A DNA stretch of 8,605 bases. Origin: an uncultured Bacillota bacterium. Its GTDB lineage: Bacteria > Bacillota_I > Bacilli_A > Erysipelotrichales > Erysipelotrichaceae. Numbering within the stretch: position 1 is the first letter of the stretch; every line of letters starts with the position of its first letter. Both the position numbers and the translations under genes were made by a program. Shown in pieces: positions 1 to 6,078 of this stretch. The notes under the pieces were generated by a model, which was not told where the DNA came from, searched no databases, and saw nothing but the letters and a program-made list of their open reading frames with translations. The DNA lies in the NCBI GenBank assembly GCA_900321955.1, contig ONXX01000047.1:1-8605 (forward strand). The letters are read 5' to 3'.

Positions 1-154
1 TGGAGAAACCGATCAGGCCGAACACCAGCGTGCCGACAAAACCGCCGGCCAAGCCCAAGAGTACATATAACCACCAAGGACCCGCAAGATGCATCAGATT
101 AGCGGCAACATAACCGAATGCTGCACTGATAAGTAAAGAAATCAGTAATCCCAT
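1..154 (-). CDS. GlsB/YeaQ/YmgE-like small membrane protein, partial (C-terminus outside window)
   Basis: The first 51 residues are visible, starting MGLLISLLISAAFGY from the ATG at 154-152; the frame stays open to the window edge. The sequence is almost entirely hydrophobic: one membrane segment at about residues 2-20, a short loop ending GPWW, and a glycine-rich second segment (LLGLAGGFVGTLVFGLIGF). This glycine-rich pattern and the length match the GlsB/YeaQ/YmgE (transglycosylase-associated) family of small stress-linked inner-membrane proteins, whose exact role is unsettled. An AGGAGG ribosome binding site (complement of 164-170) sits about 9 nt before the ATG, and a TATAAT promoter lies just upstream, so this is probably its own transcription unit. 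The assignment is by pattern from memory and only the N-terminal part is seen; it could be another small two- or three-helix membrane protein. Confidence 0.6.
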   Translation of the reverse strand, partial: MGLLISLLISAAFGYVAANLMHLAGPWWLYVLLGLAGGFVGTLVFGLIGFS

Positions 155-185
155 AATTTCAAACCTCCTTTTGGATACAAGAAAA

Positions 186-214
186 ATTATACAACTTTAT
201 GAAAAATCTTGCAC
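186..214 (-). promoter_or_regulatory. Sigma-A-type promoter for the GlsB-like gene
   Basis: On the minus strand a perfect TATAAT (186-191) is preceded, after 17 bp, by GTGCAA (209-214), which matches three of six -35 consensus positions. It falls between the DUF1146 stop and the AGGAGG of the GlsB-like gene. The spacing gives a leader of about 25 nt. The weak -35 box is the main doubt. Confidence 0.6.
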
Positions 215-224
215 AAAAAGGACC

Positions 225-428
225 TTATCGATAGAAATGATACATCAGAGCGATCATGAAACTGCCCATCAGATAAGCCAAAGCGCAGCAGATCACAAAA
301 TACAGGACCTGGGCCTGAAAGATTTTGCCCTGCTTGATGAAACGGTTGAAATCCAGAGCGCTCATTCCCAACAGTGCCAGAAGGAAGCAGAAAAAGTAAA
401 TGATCACCCGCAGATAGAAATCAAGCAT
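225..428 (-). CDS. DUF1146 (YwzB-like) family membrane protein
   Basis: This is a 67-residue protein beginning MLDFYLRVIIYFF. It has two membrane segments (about residues 5-23 and 40-63) joined by a short polar loop (ALDFNRFIKQGK, then QAQVLYF). The loop pattern of a basic/aromatic stretch followed by K-x-x-Q-A-x-x-L-Y is what I recall for DUF1146, a small Bacillota protein family of unknown function often found beside ATP synthase or murein genes. An in-frame start 12 codons upstream (464) exists, but it would lie deep in nagA. The ATG at 428 has a GGGGGAGAGGG-type ribosome binding site directly before it and overlaps the nagA stop by 8 bp, so I chose it. It is the last gene of the tsaC-ppaC-nagA operon and probably depends on translational coupling. 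No hairpin terminator is visible after its stop. Confidence 0.8.
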   Translation of the reverse strand: MLDFYLRVIIYFFCFLLALLGMSALDFNRFIKQGKIFQAQVLYFVICCALAYLMGSFMIALMYHFYR

Positions 429-1560
429 CGACCCTCTCCCCCTTGATGTAGACATCTTTGACATTCAATTCATCATCCATGATGACCAGATCTGCATACT
501 TGCCTTTTTCAACCGTACCGAAACGCTTGTCCAATCCGTAGAATTTAAAGGCATTATAGCTTGAATACAATAACAGATCGGTATACTTGGCTCCTAAGCC
601 ATATAAAACTTTCATCTCATCATTGATGGAAACCACACTGCCGGCAAAATGACCGTCGTGGGAAATGAAAGTCGTTCCCTTCTTGGTGCATGGCTTGGAC
701 AAAAAAACATATTCGCCATCCGCAAGACCCCGGGCAATCGAAGAATCGCTCACCAGCATGATCCTGTGACGATCGATATGATCCAGAACCAGACGCAGGA
801 CATTTTCTTTAATATGGTTGCCGTCCCCGATCAATTCGACCTGCCATCTGTTCATAAAGGCGCAGTTGACTAACGTGATATCGCGGTGATGCAGAGAACG
901 CATCGCATTAAACAGATGGGTGAAGCCTTCCACGTTTTCATCGAGATCTTCGAAAACCGCATCGGAGTGACCGCACATGACCTTGATGCCGCGCTTATGC
1001 AGCATCTCGCCTAGCCGCTTTGCCCCCTCCAGTTCGTAGGCGATGGTCATCTGACGGATCTTGTCGCTGGCATTTAAGAAACGTTCCAGCATCGCCTCAT
1101 CCGGCTTGATGAAGCGTTTCGGATCTCCCATCCCCAGATGTTTTTCGGAAAGGAAAGGCCCTTCCATGTGAATGCCCATGAAGCGGGAAGCAGGAGCGAC
1201 ATAATCGTTCAGGATGCCAAGCTGCTTCAGGTATTCTTCCTCACTCAGATCATAGGAAAGAGAAGCCAGAAAGCTCGTGGTCCCGTCCTTGGCAAATTCC
1301 TTGCTGATGGAATCCATCGTATCCTGATCCGCATGGTCAAAGCTCATGCCCTTGATGCCATGGGTGTGGCTGTCAAAAAAGCCGGGCATGACTAAAGAAC
1401 CTTTTAAATCGATACAAGGGATGTCTTCACTGATGTTTTTTATCTTATCGGTCTGCGGAAAGACCTCTTTGATCGTTTCACCTTCAATAAAGACGGCACC
1501 ATCGATGTATTCGCGGTTGCCGTCAACGATGACGTGGGCGTGTTTCAGTAAAAGCGGCAC
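421..1560 (-). CDS. nagA: N-acetylglucosamine-6-phosphate deacetylase
   Basis: This 379-residue cytoplasmic amidohydrolase removes acetate from GlcNAc-6-phosphate to give glucosamine-6-phosphate, feeding amino-sugar catabolism and cell-wall recycling. Length and motifs are those of the family. PGFFDSHTHG (residues 59-68) carries the H-x-H metal pair (His65, His67). HMEGPF supplies the metal-binding Glu133, CGHSDA His198, and THLFNAM His215. GDGNH includes His249, VSDSS gives the catalytic Asp272, and HFAGSVVSI forms the late substrate loop. The H-x-H pair makes it resemble the Bacillus enzyme rather than the single-metal E. coli one. The start is GTG (1560-1558), immediately after the TAA of the upstream pyrophosphatase gene, with GGGAG inside that gene's last codons as ribosome binding site, so translation is probably coupled. 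No nagB or GlcNAc transporter is in the window, and the operon partners are not amino-sugar genes. Confidence 0.95.
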   Translation of the reverse strand: MPLLLKHAHVIVDGNREYIDGAVFIEGETIKEVFPQTDKIKNISEDIPCIDLKGSLVMPGFFDSHTHGIKGMSFDHADQDTMDSISKEFAKDGTTSFLASLSYDLSEEEYLKQLGILNDYVAPASRFMGIHMEGPFLSEKHLGMGDPKRFIKPDEAMLERFLNASDKIRQMTIAYELEGAKRLGEMLHKRGIKVMCGHSDAVFEDLDENVEGFTHLFNAMRSLHHRDITLVNCAFMNRWQVELIGDGNHIKENVLRLVLDHIDRHRIMLVSDSSIARGLADGEYVFLSKPCTKKGTTFISHDGHFAGSVVSINDEMKVLYGLGAKYTDLLLYSSYNAFKFYGLDKRFGTVEKGKYADLVIMDDELNVKDVYIKGERVDA

Positions 1561-3177
1561 TTACTTCACTCCCAAAGCGGCGATCAGGCCCGGAAGCAGC
1601 TGCTTCTTGCGGGAGACCAGGCCCTCGACAAAGCCGTCCTTCTTTATGACAAAGGCATCTTTGACCACGTTCTTGCGGCTGCCGGCCGAAAGCACATAGG
1701 AACCGGAACCGTTCGGGTTTGTCAGCATGATGGCCATCAGGTCATAACCGCCGGACTTGCAGGCGTCTTCCATGTAGCGGCTGAGGTCCACCTTGAGGGC
1801 GTCATATTCCTCTTTGGACTTGCAGACAGCCTGGGAAAGACCGACCTTGTTGTCATCGATGGTGAATTCCTTGAAATCGTTGTAGACGATCTCAATGTGG
1901 CGCTTGTTGAGCAGAGATTCACTGTGATCGATCATGCCTTTGGAGAGTTCTTCGCCTGTTACACCGCAGATGGCTTCCAGTTTCTTTGCCGTCTCTATAT
2001 CTAACGGCGTGGTTGTCGGGGAACGGAAATTCATCGTATCGGAAACGATGGCACCCAAAAGGATACCCGCAAGCTTCGGTTCCAGCGGAACGTTTTGCGA
2101 GAAGAACTTGTTGGAAATGATGGTTGCCGTCGCACCGACCGCCATCGTGGTGATCGAGATCGGATTGTCCGATTCGAAACCGCCGAAACGGTGATGGTCG
2201 ACGATCTCAGTCACGATGCCTTCGTCGATATCATCGATCGCCTGCTTCTTTTCGTTATGGTCGACAAGGATGAATTCCTTGTGTTCGTAATTGAATAAGT
2301 GGTAACGGGAGATGGCACCGACCACCTTGCCCTCATTGTCTAAGACCGGGTAGGATCTGTGACGGGACTTGGCGATCTTCTTGGAAGCTTCATCCACCGT
2401 ATCGTTGATATTGAAGAAATCGATCTTCTCCTTCGGGAGCATGATGTACTCGATCGCCGGTGTCTGATAGATCAGACGGGTGATGTAAAGCGGCGTGAGT
2501 TCGGTCGTCACGATGGTCGCTTCGGCATCTCTGGCCAAAGATAAGACCTGTCTTGAAATCGGCGAAGAGGTGCACACCACCAGCATCGTCGCGCCTAGCT
2601 GAAGACAATACTGCAGCTTGTCGTCCTCGTTTCGCAAAAGAACGATACTGTCATCTTCCACGTTGGACTTCAGGCTCGGGAACATGTGCATCTTGCCGGA
2701 GAGCTTATGTGTTCCTCTGAGGACCAGTTTGCCTTCCAGGATCCTGACGATATCATCGATCTCGATGTGCTGGATGATCTTGGCCAGCTCCTCATCGCTC
2801 TTGGTCCACATATAGGTCAGATCGTCCAGAGTGACGATGCCTTCCAGATGTTTCTTCTTATTGACGACGATCAGGCCTCTGTTCTTCAGCTTCTTGACCT
2901 TGTCCAGAGCGTCCTTCATCGTCATTTCCTTGTATGCCGTAGCCGCCTTATCCATTTCGATCTCGCGCAGGATCGACTTGGCTGTATACAGGCGCTTAGG
3001 ATCTTCGAAACCGAAACGTTCCAGCAGATATTCGGTCTCGCTGCTTACCGAACCGATCCTGCCGGCAACGGCATTGACGCCCTGCAGTCTCTTGAACTGC
3101 GCATAGGCGATCGCCGAAACAATGGCGTCGGTGTCGGGATTCTTGTGGCCTACGACATAAACGGGATTCTTTTTCAT
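1561..3177 (-). CDS. ppaC: Manganese-dependent (family II) inorganic pyrophosphatase with CBS and DRTGG regulatory domains
   Basis: The 538-residue protein hydrolyses pyrophosphate to two phosphates in the cytoplasm. The DHH-family catalytic part starts with GHKNPDTDAI (residues 10-19; His11, Asp15, Asp17) and continues with VDHNE (305-309), the DHH motif VDHHR (326-330) and SDTMNFRSPT (379-388). The DHHA2 lobe ends with the substrate-binding SRKKQ (522-526). Inserted between about 66 and 300 are a first CBS half (EGIVTLDDL at 112-120), a DRTGG-like domain (about 150-245) and a second CBS half (SYPVLD...VVGAIS, 275-290). In characterised relatives AMP or ADP inhibits through the CBS domains, and ATP or diadenosine polyphosphates activate; that is family knowledge. 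The frame is open to 3339, but the ATG at 3177 matches the family N-terminus, has GAGGAG upstream and overlaps the tsaC stop as ATGA. The upstream 54 codons are tsaC in another frame. Confidence 0.95.
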   Translation of the reverse strand: MKKNPVYVVGHKNPDTDAIVSAIAYAQFKRLQGVNAVAGRIGSVSSETEYLLERFGFEDPKRLYTAKSILREIEMDKAATAYKEMTMKDALDKVKKLKNRGLIVVNKKKHLEGIVTLDDLTYMWTKSDEELAKIIQHIEIDDIVRILEGKLVLRGTHKLSGKMHMFPSLKSNVEDDSIVLLRNEDDKLQYCLQLGATMLVVCTSSPISRQVLSLARDAEATIVTTELTPLYITRLIYQTPAIEYIMLPKEKIDFFNINDTVDEASKKIAKSRHRSYPVLDNEGKVVGAISRYHLFNYEHKEFILVDHNEKKQAIDDIDEGIVTEIVDHHRFGGFESDNPISITTMAVGATATIISNKFFSQNVPLEPKLAGILLGAIVSDTMNFRSPTTTPLDIETAKKLEAICGVTGEELSKGMIDHSESLLNKRHIEIVYNDFKEFTIDDNKVGLSQAVCKSKEEYDALKVDLSRYMEDACKSGGYDLMAIMLTNPNGSGSYVLSAGSRKNVVKDAFVIKKDGFVEGLVSRKKQLLPGLIAALGVK

Positions 3178-3779
3178 TTTATGATCTCCTCTATCTCCTG
3201 TAGTGTGATCGGCCCCTGCCTTAGGAGCGTGAGCGGATCCTTGCTGACATCGATGATCGTCGATGCCTCTACACCTCTGGCATCCTCGCAGACGATGGCG
3301 TCGATCTTCCCCTCCATGCATGAAGCCACATCTTCCCACTTCAAGAGGGATCCCGCACCGGAAACATTGGCGCTGGTCACCATGATCGGTTTGCCGATCA
3401 AAGAGATCAGATCCAGGATGTAATCATCATCCGGCACTCTGATTCCGATCGTCTTTTTGCCCATCGTCACATAGTCATCGATGTTCTCTCTCTTATTGAA
3501 AATCAAAGTCAGCGGACCGGGGGTAAAGGTCTGAATGATCTTTTCCGCCTGTTCACTGACCAAGGCAACCTCTTTGATCATGTCCAAAGAATTGCACATC
3601 ATCGGCAAAGGTTTATCAAAACTGCGGCCTTTGGCGCCGTAGACTTTGTCCATCGCCTTTTTATCCATCATGCAGGCCAGACCAAAGACCGTATCCGTCG
3701 GAAAGGCCACGATCCCGCCTGCCAGAAGAATATCGACGATTGCCTTTTTCTCCATCTTTGTATACCTGATGGTTTTCAT
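3174..3779 (-). CDS. tsaC: L-threonylcarbamoyladenylate synthase (TsaC/YrdC/Sua5 family, short form)
   Basis: The 201-residue protein condenses L-threonine, bicarbonate and ATP to threonylcarbamoyl-AMP plus pyrophosphate, the first step of t6A formation at position 37 of ANN-decoding tRNAs. YrdC-domain motifs are complete: AFPTDTVFGL (25-34), KGRSFDKPL (50-58), PGPLTLI (87-93), GIRVPD (112-117), VTSANVSG (134-141), STIID (173-177) and LRQGP (186-190). There is no C-terminal Sua5 domain, hence the short form. It opens a four-gene operon. Its stop overlaps the ppaC start by 4 bp, which puts a pyrophosphate producer next to a pyrophosphatase. The ATG at 3779 lacks a good ribosome binding site and lies 6 nt after a TATAAT. 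Met9 (ATG at 3755-3753) is an alternative start with AGG 9 nt upstream. I prefer 3779 because the N-terminus MKTIRYTKMEKKAI matches the usual family start. Confidence 0.93.
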   Translation of the reverse strand: MKTIRYTKMEKKAIVDILLAGGIVAFPTDTVFGLACMMDKKAMDKVYGAKGRSFDKPLPMMCNSLDMIKEVALVSEQAEKIIQTFTPGPLTLIFNKRENIDDYVTMGKKTIGIRVPDDDYILDLISLIGKPIMVTSANVSGAGSLLKWEDVASCMEGKIDAIVCEDARGVEASTIIDVSKDPLTLLRQGPITLQEIEEIIK

Positions 3780-3785
3780 ACTTTC

Positions 3786-3815
3786 ATTATACGTGCTTTA
3801 GACCTTAAAATTCAT
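3786..3815 (-). promoter_or_regulatory. Promoter of the tsaC-ppaC-nagA-DUF1146 operon
   Basis: A perfect TATAAT on the minus strand (3786-3791) is followed by GAAAGT and then directly by the tsaC ATG. With standard spacing the transcription start would fall on the A of the ATG. The -35 region is poor: the best candidate is ATGAAT (3810-3815) with an 18-bp spacer. No extended -10 TG is present. Confidence 0.5.
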
Positions 3816-3889
3816 GGCATTTGTCCGGGCAGTACCCTTCTTTTTCAAAGAAATCATATCCTGCAGGCCGCATCAGTCCAAACGATAAA

Positions 3890-3898
3890 TGCTACAAT
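3890..3898 (+). promoter_or_regulatory. Extended -10 promoter for the UPF0158-GNAT / Nif3 operon
   Basis: TGCTACAAT is an extended -10 (TGN followed by TACAAT, five of six consensus). I see no good -35 box 16-18 bp upstream, which is tolerable for extended -10 promoters. The transcript would begin near 3905 and carry an AAAGGAA ribosome binding site about 8 nt before the ATG at 3932. Confidence 0.5.
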
Positions 3899-3931
3899 TG
3901 AATCGTAGGAAGAATTGGAAAGGAATCATTC

Positions 3932-4864
3932 ATGCAGATCAAACTTCAGGAAGTCGTCGACGCCATCGATTCGACCGACGTCAATACACAATACTATTAC
4001 TACATTCCGGAAGAAAGGATCATCCTCAAGGATGATGATGAACCCATCAAGGAAAAGTACCTGATCCCTTTGCCAAGCCATAAGCAGATCGATGACTACG
4101 GCACGATGAAGGCCTTCATTGAAGAAAAGACCGACGGGGAAGCCAAAGAATGGCTGGAAGAATGCATCAAGGGAGCCGGCGCTTTCCGCCGTTTCCGCTC
4201 CACCCTGGAACGCTTCGCCTTAAGCGACAAGTGGTACGATTATCTGCAAAACGCCCATGAGGATATCGCCGTCGACTGGTGTGAATACTACGGCATCGAA
4301 TATCTGGAAGACAGGCCTTTTGCCTCGCCTGTCCAGATCGAACCTTTGAAGAAAAAAGAAACGGCCAAACACAACTACCGCTTCATCACCATCGACAAGG
4401 ACAACGTCTATTCCCTGGCCTATCTGACAGCTGACTTCCGCAAGGCCCTTTCCTCTTTGAAAGGGATCAAAAGCGAAACCGATGTCGATGAGGCCGTGGA
4501 AGAGCTGCGCTACTATCTGTCCAAGGGCTATCCGATCTATGCCGTCTCCGACAACGGCCGCTACATCGGCTACATCGTCTGCCGCATCGAAGATGATGTG
4601 GTCTGGCTGGAATCGATCTACGTCAAACCGGAATACCGCCGCAAGGGTGTGGGAAGGATGCTGTTTGACAAGGCGGAAGCCATCGCCAAAGAACACGACA
4701 ATCCGACCTTATACCAGTACGTCCACCCCAACAATGATGCGATGATCTTATTCTTAAGCCATATGGGCTATGACGTCCTCAATCTCATCGAGATCCGCAA
4801 GGCCTACCCGGAAGAAGAAAACGATACGACCTATACCATAGGCGAACACACATACAGATATTAA
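3932..4864 (+). CDS. UPF0158-like domain fused to a GNAT N-acetyltransferase
   Basis: This is a 310-residue cytoplasmic protein in two parts. Residues 1-125 resemble the UPF0158 family of unknown function: IPLPSHKQIDDYGTM (45-59), then GAGAFRRFRSTLERF (81-95), WYDYL (101-105) and VDWCEYYGIEY (114-124). Residues 148-290 form a GNAT acetyltransferase domain. Its core is the strand WLESIYVKPEYRRKGVGRML (225-244), where RRKGVG is the pyrophosphate-binding R/Q-x-x-G-x-G motif A that holds acetyl-CoA. HPNNDAMILFLSHMGYD (265-281) is a typical motif B. An acidic tail follows. The acceptor substrate cannot be read from the sequence. It is the first gene of a two-gene operon, 12 bp before the Nif3-like gene. 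Arg codons are CGC, CGT, AGG or AGA with no CGG, a useful native reference. The GNAT call is firm; the UPF0158 label comes from remembered motifs. Confidence 0.85.
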   Translation: MQIKLQEVVDAIDSTDVNTQYYYYIPEERIILKDDDEPIKEKYLIPLPSHKQIDDYGTMKAFIEEKTDGEAKEWLEECIKGAGAFRRFRSTLERFALSDKWYDYLQNAHEDIAVDWCEYYGIEYLEDRPFASPVQIEPLKKKETAKHNYRFITIDKDNVYSLAYLTADFRKALSSLKGIKSETDVDEAVEELRYYLSKGYPIYAVSDNGRYIGYIVCRIEDDVVWLESIYVKPEYRRKGVGRMLFDKAEAIAKEHDNPTLYQYVHPNNDAMILFLSHMGYDVLNLIEIRKAYPEEENDTTYTIGEHTYRY

Positions 4865-4876
4865 GGAGAGAGAATT

Positions 4877-5728
4877 ATGCTGATCAGTGAAGTTATTCAA
4901 AGCGTTAAGGATTACTGCAAAGGCAGCTGGCTTGGCCAAAAGATCGATGACGACAAGACCAGAGACAAGGTCCTTTACGGTCCGACCGATAAAGAATGTA
5001 CCGGCATCGTCACAACGATCTACGCCACGCCCGACGTCATACGTAAAGCCCATGAACTGGGCGCCAATCTGATCATCGCCCATGAAGCGCTGTTCTGGAA
5101 CCATGGCGATCATCAGGAATGGCTCAAAGAATCACAAAACAAGACCTATCTGGCAAAGGCAAAGCTGATGGATGAGTACGGCATCACCGTATGGCGCTTC
5201 CACGACTACATCCATTCCGGTATTCCTTATAAAGATGACTACATCGACGGCATCTTCTATGGCTTAGCCAAGGAGACCGGCTGGGATGACGCCATCATCA
5301 ACAACAACGACATTTCCGGTGCCCTGTATCTGGAATGCGAAGACACCACACCGAGGAAAGTGGGAGAACTCATTAAAGAAAAATGGCACCTCAGCGGCCT
5401 CAAATGCATCGGCAACATGGACGCCAGGGTCAATAAGATCATGGTCTGCGGCCACGTCAACGAAGGCGGCGATTCCAACTCCTTGATCAGAAAAGTCGAT
5501 CAAAACGACATCAACCTGCTCATACCGCTGGAACTCATCGACTTCACTCTCAGTGAATACGTCAAAGACTCATCACAGCTGGGCTTTAACAGAGCGATCA
5601 TCGCTCCGGGTCATTTCAACGTCGAAGAACCCGGCATGAAATACATGGAACAGTGGATGGACAAGGCCCTGAAAGAGTCGATCAAAACGACCTATGTCCA
5701 GGCAGGAGACATGTATACCTTCCTGTAA
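4877..5728 (+). CDS. Nif3-like dinuclear metal center protein (HE-type subgroup)
   Basis: This 283-residue protein belongs to the Nif3/DUF34 family, widespread metal-binding proteins whose physiological reaction is not settled (often labelled GTP cyclohydrolase 1 type 2 without proof). Visible landmarks are GIVTTIYATPDVIRKAHELG (43-62), IIAHEALFWNHGD (66-78; His69 and Glu70), WRFHDYIHSG (106-115; His109, Asp110, His113) and APGHFNVEEPGM (243-254). The last has the H-x-x-x-E metal pair His246/Glu250. HE in place of the usual HH, together with RFHDYIH, marks the subgroup whose members read HEPTF or HEPLFW in my recollection. The ATG at 4877 has AAGGAGAG 5-6 nt upstream and lies 12 bp after the GNAT stop, so the two are co-transcribed. 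A strong terminator follows 4 bp after the stop. Confidence 0.87.
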   Translation: MLISEVIQSVKDYCKGSWLGQKIDDDKTRDKVLYGPTDKECTGIVTTIYATPDVIRKAHELGANLIIAHEALFWNHGDHQEWLKESQNKTYLAKAKLMDEYGITVWRFHDYIHSGIPYKDDYIDGIFYGLAKETGWDDAIINNNDISGALYLECEDTTPRKVGELIKEKWHLSGLKCIGNMDARVNKIMVCGHVNEGGDSNSLIRKVDQNDINLLIPLELIDFTLSEYVKDSSQLGFNRAIIAPGHFNVEEPGMKYMEQWMDKALKESIKTTYVQAGDMYTFL

Positions 5729-5732
5729 AGAC

Positions 5733-5754
5733 AAGCGCCGCAAGGCGCTTTTTT
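5733..5754 (+). terminator. Rho-independent terminator of the GNAT-Nif3 operon
   Basis: A 7-bp perfect stem, AAGCGCC (5733-5739) with GGCGCTT (5744-5750), encloses a GNRA tetraloop, GCAA. Four more T follow, then CTT. It begins 4 bp after the Nif3-like stop. The T-rich tail runs into the tRNA promoter. Confidence 0.9.
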
Positions 5755-5756
5755 CT

Positions 5757-5785
5757 TATACAGAACATTAGAATTAATATATAAT
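5757..5785 (+). promoter_or_regulatory. Promoter of the tRNA-Ala gene
   Basis: TATACA (5757-5762, four of six -35 positions) and a perfect TATAAT (5780-5785) are separated by 17 bp. The predicted start is about 5792, a few bases before the mature tRNA 5' end at 5798. The -35 box lies directly behind the upstream terminator. Confidence 0.75.
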
Positions 5786-5797
5786 AGTAATGTTGAT

Positions 5798-5873
5798 GGG
5801 GCTTTAGCTCAGCTGGCAGAGCGCCTGGTTCGCAATCAGGAGGTCACCGGTTCGATCCCGGCAAGCTCCACCA
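5798..5873 (+). tRNA. tRNA-Ala, anticodon CGC
   Basis: The 76-nt cloverleaf folds cleanly. The acceptor stem is GGGGCTT with AAGCTCC and contains the G3-U70 pair that identifies alanine tRNAs. The D stem is GCTC/GAGC. The anticodon stem is CCTGG/TCAGG around TTCGCAA, with CGC at positions 34-36. The T arm is ACCGG-TTCGATC-CCGGC. The discriminator is A73 and the 3' CCA is encoded. CGC reads the alanine codon GCG. The outer T-stem pair 49-65 is A-C rather than Watson-Crick. It has its own promoter and terminator, so it is a single-gene unit. Confidence 0.96.
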
Positions 5874-5886
5874 TCTTTGCTGAAAC

Positions 5887-5910
5887 GCCGTCAGAAAGAC
5901 GGCTTTTATT
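5887..5910 (+). terminator. Terminator of tRNA-Ala
   Basis: GCCGTC (5887-5892) pairs perfectly with GACGGC (5898-5903) around the loop AGAAA, followed by TTTTATT. It lies 13 bp after the tRNA CCA end. The ATG of the following 48-codon ORF begins right after the T-rich tail. Confidence 0.85.
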
Positions 5911-6057
5911 ATGCATACATTTGAAGAACTCTATCAGAAATACCTTGAAGAAGGATACAGCGAAGAAGAAGCCCGCGACAAGGCAAGGGAAGAACTGGAA
6001 GAAGAGAAACACCATGCCTGGTTTCTTTTTCATGAATTCATTGACCAAGAAAAATAG
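5911..6057 (+). CDS. Small acidic protein of 48 residues, function unknown
   Basis: The ORF runs from ATG at 5911 to TAG at 6055-6057 and begins MHTFEELYQKYLEEGYSEEE. It then continues with a highly charged helical stretch (EEEARDKAREELEEEK, residues 18-33) and an aromatic end with several histidines (HHAWFLFHEF, 34-43). The regular i/i+4 spacing of E, K, L and A suggests one or two helices; no membrane segment or signal is seen. In favour of a real gene: biased, protein-like composition, and a stop codon inside a strong terminator hairpin shared with the convergent gene. Against: no recognisable Shine-Dalgarno, because the ATG sits directly behind the tRNA terminator tail. Transcription may come from read-through of the tRNA unit. 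I do not recognise the family. Confidence 0.55.
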   Translation: MHTFEELYQKYLEEGYSEEEARDKAREELEEEKHHAWFLFHEFIDQEK

Positions 6058-6078
6058 AAGCATTTCGCTTCTATTTTT
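6051..6078. terminator. Bidirectional terminator between convergent small genes
   Basis: A perfect 11-bp stem joins AAAATAGAAGC (6051-6061) to GCTTCTATTTT (6067-6077) with loop ATTTC. It has a run of five T on the plus side and four A on the left arm, so it can serve both strands. It contains the stop codon of the 48-residue ORF and touches the stop codon of the 73-residue gene. Confidence 0.85.

Larger units (their letters stand above)
3780..3931. other. Divergent intergenic region between tsaC and the GNAT gene, with a 22-codon minus-strand ORF of doubtful status
   Basis: This gap carries outward-facing promoters for tsaC (minus) and the UPF0158-GNAT gene (plus). Between them a short minus-strand frame from the ATG at 3873 to the TAA at 3805-3807 would encode MRPAGYDFFEKEGYCPDKCHEF. 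The two cysteines and nearby histidine recall a metal-binding knuckle. Only a weak TGGA lies before the ATG, at short distance, and no promoter is evident, so it may be a chance ORF or the remnant of a lost gene. I see no riboswitch-like structure. Confidence 0.35.

Noticed and set aside
3178..3339. N-terminal extension of the pyrophosphatase frame by 54 codons to an ATG at 3339
   Set aside because: These codons lie inside tsaC, encode a Cys/His/Arg-rich stretch unlike the family, and the ATG at 3177 has a ribosome binding site and matches the family's N-terminus.
2686..3423. 245-codon plus-strand ORF
   Set aside because: It is antisense to ppaC and tsaC, whose motifs are complete; the translation has no recognisable domain.
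3882..3906. ACGAT/ATCGT inverted repeat around the -10 box of the GNAT operon
   Set aside because: Five-base arms separated by 15 bases are likely by chance in this GATC/ATCG-rich sequence.
4220..4696. 158-codon minus-strand ORF
   Set aside because: It is antisense to the UPF0158-GNAT gene, with D/V/F-rich shadow composition and no ribosome binding site support.
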